Assembly (NCBI GenBank): GCA_964429465.1
Contig: CAYSCA010000221.1
Coordinates: 1-5,651 of the forward strand
Direction of reading: 5' to 3'
Length of the DNA stretch: 5,651 nucleotides
DNA from: Ferrovibrio sp964429465
Lineage (GTDB): Bacteria > Pseudomonadota > Alphaproteobacteria > Ferrovibrionales > Ferrovibrionaceae
In this document: in pieces, positions 5,584-5,651 of the stretch
How positions within the stretch are numbered: the first letter of the stretch is position 1
Layout of the letters: every line of letters begins with the position of its first letter
Made by a program: the position numbers and the translations under genes
Notes under the pieces: model-generated
Told to the model about the DNA's origin: nothing
The model's database searches: none
Seen by the model: the letters and a program-made list of their open reading frames with translations, nothing else

Positions 5584-5651
5584 ATGCCCAAGATGACCTT
5601 CATCCAGCCTGATGGAAAGCGTCTGGAAGTGGATGCACCTGTTGGACTTTC
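5584..5651 (+). CDS. [2Fe-2S] ferredoxin, adrenodoxin type (5' end only)
   Basis: Only the first 22 codons are present: MPKMTFIQPDGKRLEVDAPV followed by GL, and the frame is open at the window edge. This matches the first two beta strands of adrenodoxin-type [2Fe-2S] ferredoxins of Alphaproteobacteria, which begin 'MTFI.PDG....VDAPVG.S'. The cluster-binding cysteines lie beyond the window. Such ferredoxins donate electrons in iron-sulfur cluster assembly, which fits the cysteine desulfurase directly upstream on the same strand. The nearest ribosome binding site is GAGGAG (5566-5571), 12 nt before the ATG at 5584, which is rather long. The ATG at 5593 would be even farther, so 5584 is preferred. 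Confidence 0.8.
   Translation, partial: MPKMTFIQPDGKRLEVDAPVGL

Overview
The window is GC-rich DNA (apart from one AT-richer repeat tract and the AT-rich promoter regions) and reads like the chromosome of an alphaproteobacterium, most plausibly Rhodospirillales-like. The clues are an HWE-family sensor kinase, an alphaproteobacterial-style [2Fe-2S] ferredoxin start next to a group I cysteine desulfurase, a YciB/IspZ septation protein, and intergenic palindromes of the 'GGGCTTGACCCGGGATCC' type that are common in these genomes. The assignment is inference from gene style; no marker gene fixes the genus. The sequence carries 100 Ns (2147-2246), so it comes from a scaffolded draft assembly.

Layout from left to right. 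Positions 1-85 hold an intergenic repeat with small hairpins. Positions 91-1242 (minus) encode a GAF plus HWE histidine kinase. Positions 1243-1625 are a 383-bp divergent intergenic region with a consensus DnaA box on the kinase side and a good sigma70-type promoter on the right side. Positions 1626-2575 (plus) are an unrecognised gene with an N-terminal helix-turn-helix-like segment; it is interrupted by the assembly gap and carries a 21-bp tandem repeat (7 residues per unit) in its C-terminal half. Positions 2611-2695 hold a palindromic intergenic repeat. Positions 2756-3310 (plus) encode the membrane protein YciB. Positions 3314-3425 hold a second copy of the left-edge repeat family, between convergent genes. 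Positions 3443-4123 (minus) encode an alpha/beta hydrolase. It is divergent from positions 4279-5421 (plus), which encode a NifS/IscS-type cysteine desulfurase. After another hairpin-forming repeat (5475-5558), a [2Fe-2S] ferredoxin starts at 5584 and runs off the right edge.

The clearest functional unit is cysteine desulfurase plus ferredoxin: sulfur supply and electron transfer for iron-sulfur cluster assembly. The kinase, the unknown repeat protein, YciB and the hydrolase look like independent chromosomal neighbours. I see no mobile element, CRISPR array, tRNA or rRNA. There is no convincing new multi-gene system; the least ordinary items are the repeat-bearing unknown gene at the gap and the isolated DnaA box in front of the kinase.
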